Assembly (NCBI GenBank): GCA_039917655.1
Contig: JBDSJC010000313.1
Location: forward strand, 1-8,115
Direction of reading: 5' to 3'
Length of the DNA stretch: 8,115 nucleotides
From: PNKC01 sp039917655
GTDB taxonomy: Bacteria > Chloroflexota > Dehalococcoidia > Tepidiformales > Tepidiformaceae
The position numbers and the translations under genes are program-made. The notes below the pieces were generated by a model that did no database searches, was not told the DNA's origin, and saw only the letters and a list, made by a program, of their open reading frames with translations. Positions 5,375 to 8,115 of the stretch are shown here, piece by piece (position 1 is the first letter of the stretch; every line of letters starts with the position of its first letter).

Positions 5375-6406
5375 ATGGAAACGGTCCGAATCGTGAGCGC
5401 GGGGGTGGCTCATCCACCGCATCGAGTGGCGCAGGCGGAGGCCGCCCGTCAGATTGGCCTGCTCGCCGGTGACCCGCGGCGCGTCGCGGCCATTGCCCGC
5501 GGGACCAAGATCGCCTCGCGCGCAGCTACGCTCCTGCCCGAGGATCTGGCGCGGCTTGGGGGCATTGAAGAGCGCAATCGCATCTACCAGGAGACGGTGC
5601 CCGGCCTGGCGGCCGGGGCGGCGGATGCGGCGCTGGGCGAATCAGCACGAGACCTGGTGGGTTGCCTGGTCACCTCTTCGTGTACCGGCTACAGCGTCCC
5701 CGGATGGGGCGTGCACCTGGTGGAGCAGCTCGGCCTACGCTGCGATACCGCCCGCCTCCCTATCACCGAGAGCGGTTGCGCGGGCGGCGTGGTCGCGCTC
5801 GTCCACGCGGCGAATTACGTGCGCACGCATCCCGGTGCATCGGCGCTGGCGGTCGCGGCCGAACTCTGCTCGCTTTCGTTTCACTCCGGCGGCGATGAAG
5901 GGAACATCACCTCCACGCTGATCTTCGGCGACGGCGTTGGCGCCTGCCTGCTGCAGTCGGGCGAAGGCTCCGGGCTTACAGTGCTCGACAGCGCGACCGT
6001 CCTGATCCCTGGCACGCGCAGTGTGCTCGGCTTCGACCTCACGGGCCACGGCTTCTACCCGGTGCTCCGCCGCGAACTGGTCACGCTGCTGCCGCCCGCG
6101 GTCGAAGCGGCGGCGAACCGGCTGCTGGCGCGCAACGAGATTTCGGCGGCCGATGTCCGCGCCTGGCTCTTGCACCCTGGCGGCGCGCGCATCCTTTCGG
6201 GGATCGAAGCGCGTCTCGGGCTGTCGCGCGAATCAACGCGCTGGTCCTGGGATTCGATGCGCGAATTCGGCAACACCTCCTCGGCGGCGATCTTCGATGT
6301 CATCCGCCGTTACCTGGATTCGCCCTCAGAGCCGGGTCCGGTGGTGATCGCGGCCTTCGGGCCGGGCGTTTCGGTTGAACTGCTGCTGGTGGATCGCGCG
6401 TGCTGA
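5375..6406 (+). CDS. type III polyketide synthase (chalcone/stilbene synthase-like)
   Basis: This 343-residue protein has the thiolase-fold Cys-His-Asn triad in type III polyketide synthase context. The nucleophile is Cys135 in TESGCAGGV, His267 is in LLHPGGARIL, and Asn300 is in FGNTSS. SSCTGYSVPG (101-110) and the C-terminal AFGPG loop (327-331) are further hallmarks that separate it from FabH-type ketoacyl synthases. Such enzymes extend an acyl-CoA starter with malonyl-CoA and cyclise the chain to a pyrone, resorcinol or related ring. Which starter is used cannot be seen; long fatty acyl starters are common in bacterial homologues. The gene overlaps the downstream methyltransferase-like gene by 7 bp, implying translational coupling and a shared product. 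A flavoprotein gene converges from the other side. Confidence 0.93.
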   Translation: METVRIVSAGVAHPPHRVAQAEAARQIGLLAGDPRRVAAIARGTKIASRAATLLPEDLARLGGIEERNRIYQETVPGLAAGAADAALGESARDLVGCLVTSSCTGYSVPGWGVHLVEQLGLRCDTARLPITESGCAGGVVALVHAANYVRTHPGASALAVAAELCSLSFHSGGDEGNITSTLIFGDGVGACLLQSGEGSGLTVLDSATVLIPGTRSVLGFDLTGHGFYPVLRRELVTLLPPAVEAAANRLLARNEISAADVRAWLLHPGGARILSGIEARLGLSRESTRWSWDSMREFGNTSSAAIFDVIRRYLDSPSEPGPVVIAAFGPGVSVELLLVDRAC

Positions 6407-6936
6407 CGCGGCTGCTGGTCTGCGCCTCCATGGCCGCGGCGCGGCTCGGCGAACTCGCGCTCTCGAGGCGGAACCTCTCCGAGAGCGGCCCCACGGTGGA
6501 ATCGGATCTGAGCCGCGCCACCTACCCGCTAATCGTCGGCGTCCACATGCTGGCCATTGCCGGCACGCTGCTTTCAGGCCACAGGCGCTCAACGCCGTGG
6601 TTGCTGCTGCTCCTCGCCGTTCAGCCGCTGCGCGCCTGGGTGCTGTGGACGCTGGGACGCCGCTGGAACGCGCGCGGCGCCGTCTCGGACGAGACCGCGG
6701 TGGAGATGGGCGGCCCCTACGCCTTCGTCCGGCACCCGAACTACGCCATCGTGATCGTGGAGCTGTTGGCGCTGCCGATGGCCTTCCGGGCGCGCAGGCT
6801 GGCGCTCATCGTGACCGCGCTCAACGCCGCGTTGCTCACCGTGCGCATCCGCGAAGAGGAGAGGGCGCTCTTCGAACTGCCGGGATACGCGCGCCACTTC
6901 ATCAACAAGAAGCGCTTCATCCCGCGCGTCTTCTGA
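6400..6936 (+). CDS. isoprenylcysteine carboxyl methyltransferase (ICMT)-family membrane methyltransferase
   Basis: This 178-residue membrane protein has hydrophobic segments at about residues 41-60, 66-84, 114-130 and 132-148. The C-terminal ICMT/PEMT-type SAM-binding region is recognisable as GGPYAFVRHPNY (104-115) and REEERAL (151-157), followed by PGYARHF. The start is probably GTG at 6400, overlapping the synthase stop by 7 bp; ATG at 6430 would shorten it by 10 residues. Bacterial relatives next to type III polyketide synthases, such as BpsB beside BpsA in Bacillus subtilis, O-methylate alkylpyrones. By that analogy this enzyme would methylate the product of the preceding gene in the membrane. 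True isoprenylcysteine methylation is unlikely in bacteria. The family is firm and the substrate is inferred. Confidence 0.88.
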   Translation: MLTRLLVCASMAAARLGELALSRRNLSESGPTVESDLSRATYPLIVGVHMLAIAGTLLSGHRRSTPWLLLLLAVQPLRAWVLWTLGRRWNARGAVSDETAVEMGGPYAFVRHPNYAIVIVELLALPMAFRARRLALIVTALNAALLTVRIREEERALFELPGYARHFINKKRFIPRVF

Positions 6937-6970
6937 AGCGAGCGCCGGGTGGGGTGGGAATAGGACATGG

Positions 6971-7096
6971 CGTAGGACACGAAGACTCGAAGGCATAACA
7001 GGGACACGAGTCGTCGATAGTAGGGTGGGTTCGTCTGCGGGCGTCCCAAGTGGCACGAACCTAAGACTTTGTGCCTTTGCGCCTTCGTGTCCTACG
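6971..7096. repeat. 126-bp nested inverted repeat between convergent genes
   Basis: CGTAGGACACGAAG at 6971-6984 is perfectly inverted at 7083-7096. With four mismatches the arms extend to 28 bp (6971-6998 and 7069-7096). Inside lies a second inverted pair, GGTTCGT (7028-7034) and ACGAACC (7055-7061). The right arm is built of 8-bp units (CTTTGTGC, CTTTGCGC, CTTCGTGT at 7067-7090), and the left arm shows a weaker version. The right arm abuts the stop codon of the flavoprotein gene. It could be a bidirectional terminator, a small non-autonomous mobile element, or a dispersed intergenic repeat. No T-run typical of intrinsic terminators is present. The flanking stretch 6937-6970 shows nothing else apart from TAGGACAT, a near-copy of the arm's TAGGACAC. 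Confidence 0.65.
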
Positions 7097-8115
7097 TCAC
7101 CAACCCGTCGCCAGAGCCAGCAGGTCCCGTGGGCGTACTGAGCGGAGGCCGGTTTCGCCGCTATTGATTGCCACCAGCTTTTCGAACGTCCGTGGCCGAC
7201 GTTGCAGATTGCGCACGGCGATCCGCGCCAACGCCGGGCGCGACCCAAGGGCGAGCGAGACCCGCGCCAGCAGGTTCGAGCTGCGCACAAGCGCGGAGCG
7301 CCGCCCAGCGTACTCGCGAAAAGCCTCGTACTCGGCGTCGCGCAGGTAGCGGTGGATGGCCGCGGCGCAATGGCGGGCGGAGACGAGTGCGACGGACATG
7401 CCTTCGCCCGTGATGCCATCAAAGAAGCCCGCCGCGTCGCCGACGAGCACGAAGTTGGCCCGCCACGGTCTCCTGCAGCTGGCAGCGAACGGCCCCGCCG
7501 CCAACGGTTCGTCTAACACTTCGAAGTCATCGGCGAACGCCGGGTGGGCGCGCAACAACATCTCGTACCGGGCCTGCGGGCCACCGGCGAAGTGCTGCAT
7601 CTCCGGCTTTCGCAGCAGCAGCGCGACGTTCGCTTCGGTCTCACTGACCGGCGTGATGTAGAGCTCGTAGCCGCGTTCGAAATAGACGTCGACGAACGGT
7701 CCAAAGTCCCCGCGCAGACGCACATGGGCACTGATCCCGTAGCGGCTGCCGCGCCGCTTACCTTCGAGTCCCGCCAGCCGCCGCGTGCGCGAATTCAGCC
7801 CGTCCGCGCCGACCACTACCCGCGCCAGCACGTCGCCCTGGTCCGTGGCTACCCCGCTGAGGCGAGCGCCATCCCGCAGCAAACCGCGCACGGTGACCCC
7901 GCGCCGCACCTCCACACCTGCGGCCTCCGCCCGCGCCAGGAGCAGCGGGTCCAGCGATTCTCGGCGCACGCCGATCCCGCCACTTTCGCCCAGCGCCGCT
8001 GCAGCCATCGCTTCGCCCGCGTGGAACCGCACGCCTTCGATCCGAATGGATTGCTCCGCGACAGCCGGCAGCAGGCCCAGTTGCGCCAGTTCGCGCACGC
8101 CCTGGGGAAACAGTC
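7097..8115 (-). CDS. FAD-dependent oxidoreductase (geranylgeranyl reductase / aromatic hydroxylase-like), N-terminus beyond window
   Basis: 338 residues are visible and the frame is open to the right edge, so the apparent GTG start at 8098 is not the true start. The fragment begins LFPQGVRELAQLGLLP, which normally follows the substrate-side motif about 45-50 residues into such proteins; the GxGxxG nucleotide-binding loop is therefore outside. Visible motifs are RRESLDPLLL, GADGLNSRTRR (102-112) and GDAAGFFDGITGEGM (225-239, the FAD-binding 'GDAAG..(P/D)..GEG' box). The family includes geranylgeranyl reductases, FixC-like enzymes and flavin hydroxylases. It converges on the polyketide synthase and methyltransferase pair. 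In Streptomyces griseus srsABC, a synthase, methyltransferase and flavoprotein hydroxylase jointly make phenolic lipids, so a tailoring role is plausible but inferred. It ends in TGA at 7099-7097. Confidence 0.88.
   Translation of the reverse strand, partial: LFPQGVRELAQLGLLPAVAEQSIRIEGVRFHAGEAMAAAALGESGGIGVRRESLDPLLLARAEAAGVEVRRGVTVRGLLRDGARLSGVATDQGDVLARVVVGADGLNSRTRRLAGLEGKRRGSRYGISAHVRLRGDFGPFVDVYFERGYELYITPVSETEANVALLLRKPEMQHFAGGPQARYEMLLRAHPAFADDFEVLDEPLAAGPFAASCRRPWRANFVLVGDAAGFFDGITGEGMSVALVSARHCAAAIHRYLRDAEYEAFREYAGRRSALVRSSNLLARVSLALGSRPALARIAVRNLQRRPRTFEKLVAINSGETGLRSVRPRDLLALATGW

Noticed and set aside
1..8115. CRISPR array, tRNA or rRNA genes
   Set aside because: No spaced direct repeats of suitable length and no tRNA- or rRNA-like sequence were seen on either strand.

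Overview
High-GC bacterial DNA, densely coded on both strands, with eight genes in the interior or crossing an edge. No ribosomal or other marker gene is present, so the organism can only be guessed. An F420/flavin luciferase-like oxidoreductase, a Uma2-family protein, a phosphotriesterase-like hydrolase and a probable thioredoxin-fold selenoprotein together would fit Chloroflexota (Dehalococcoidia-like) or a similar environmental lineage. That placement is inference.

Layout. At the left edge, on the + strand, are the last 40 codons of an AhpD-like (carboxymuconolactone decarboxylase family) protein, followed 61 bp later by a complete phosphotriesterase/lactonase-like hydrolase (185-1123). 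A 155-bp element with imperfect terminal inverted repeats (1126-1280) separates this from a minus-strand block. In transcription order, the block is a patatin-like phospholipase (5203-4280), a 237-bp gap with hairpin-forming repeats, a redoxin/TPR protein (4042-2942), a luciferase-like oxidoreductase (2928-1882) and a Uma2-family protein (1872-1327). The last three are separated by only 13 and 9 bp and look like one operon.

Diverging from the patatin gene is a + strand pair with a 7-bp overlap: a type III polyketide synthase (5375-6406) and an isoprenylcysteine-methyltransferase-like membrane protein (6400-6936). A nested inverted repeat (6971-7096) separates this pair from a convergent FAD-dependent oxidoreductase that runs off the right edge. 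Synthase, methyltransferase and flavoprotein resemble the enzyme set that makes and tailors alkylpyrone or alkylresorcinol lipids in other bacteria.

The main discovery candidate is the redoxin gene. Its frame carries one internal TGA (3631-3629), exactly where a thioredoxin-type catalytic cysteine is expected (Trp-TGA-Gly-Cys-Arg). The frame then stays open for another 228 codons of matching protein, and a SECIS-like hairpin with a G-containing apical loop lies at the right distance downstream. I read this as a selenocysteine protein of 366 residues, not as two genes or a pseudogene. TGA is an ordinary stop for several other genes here, including this one.
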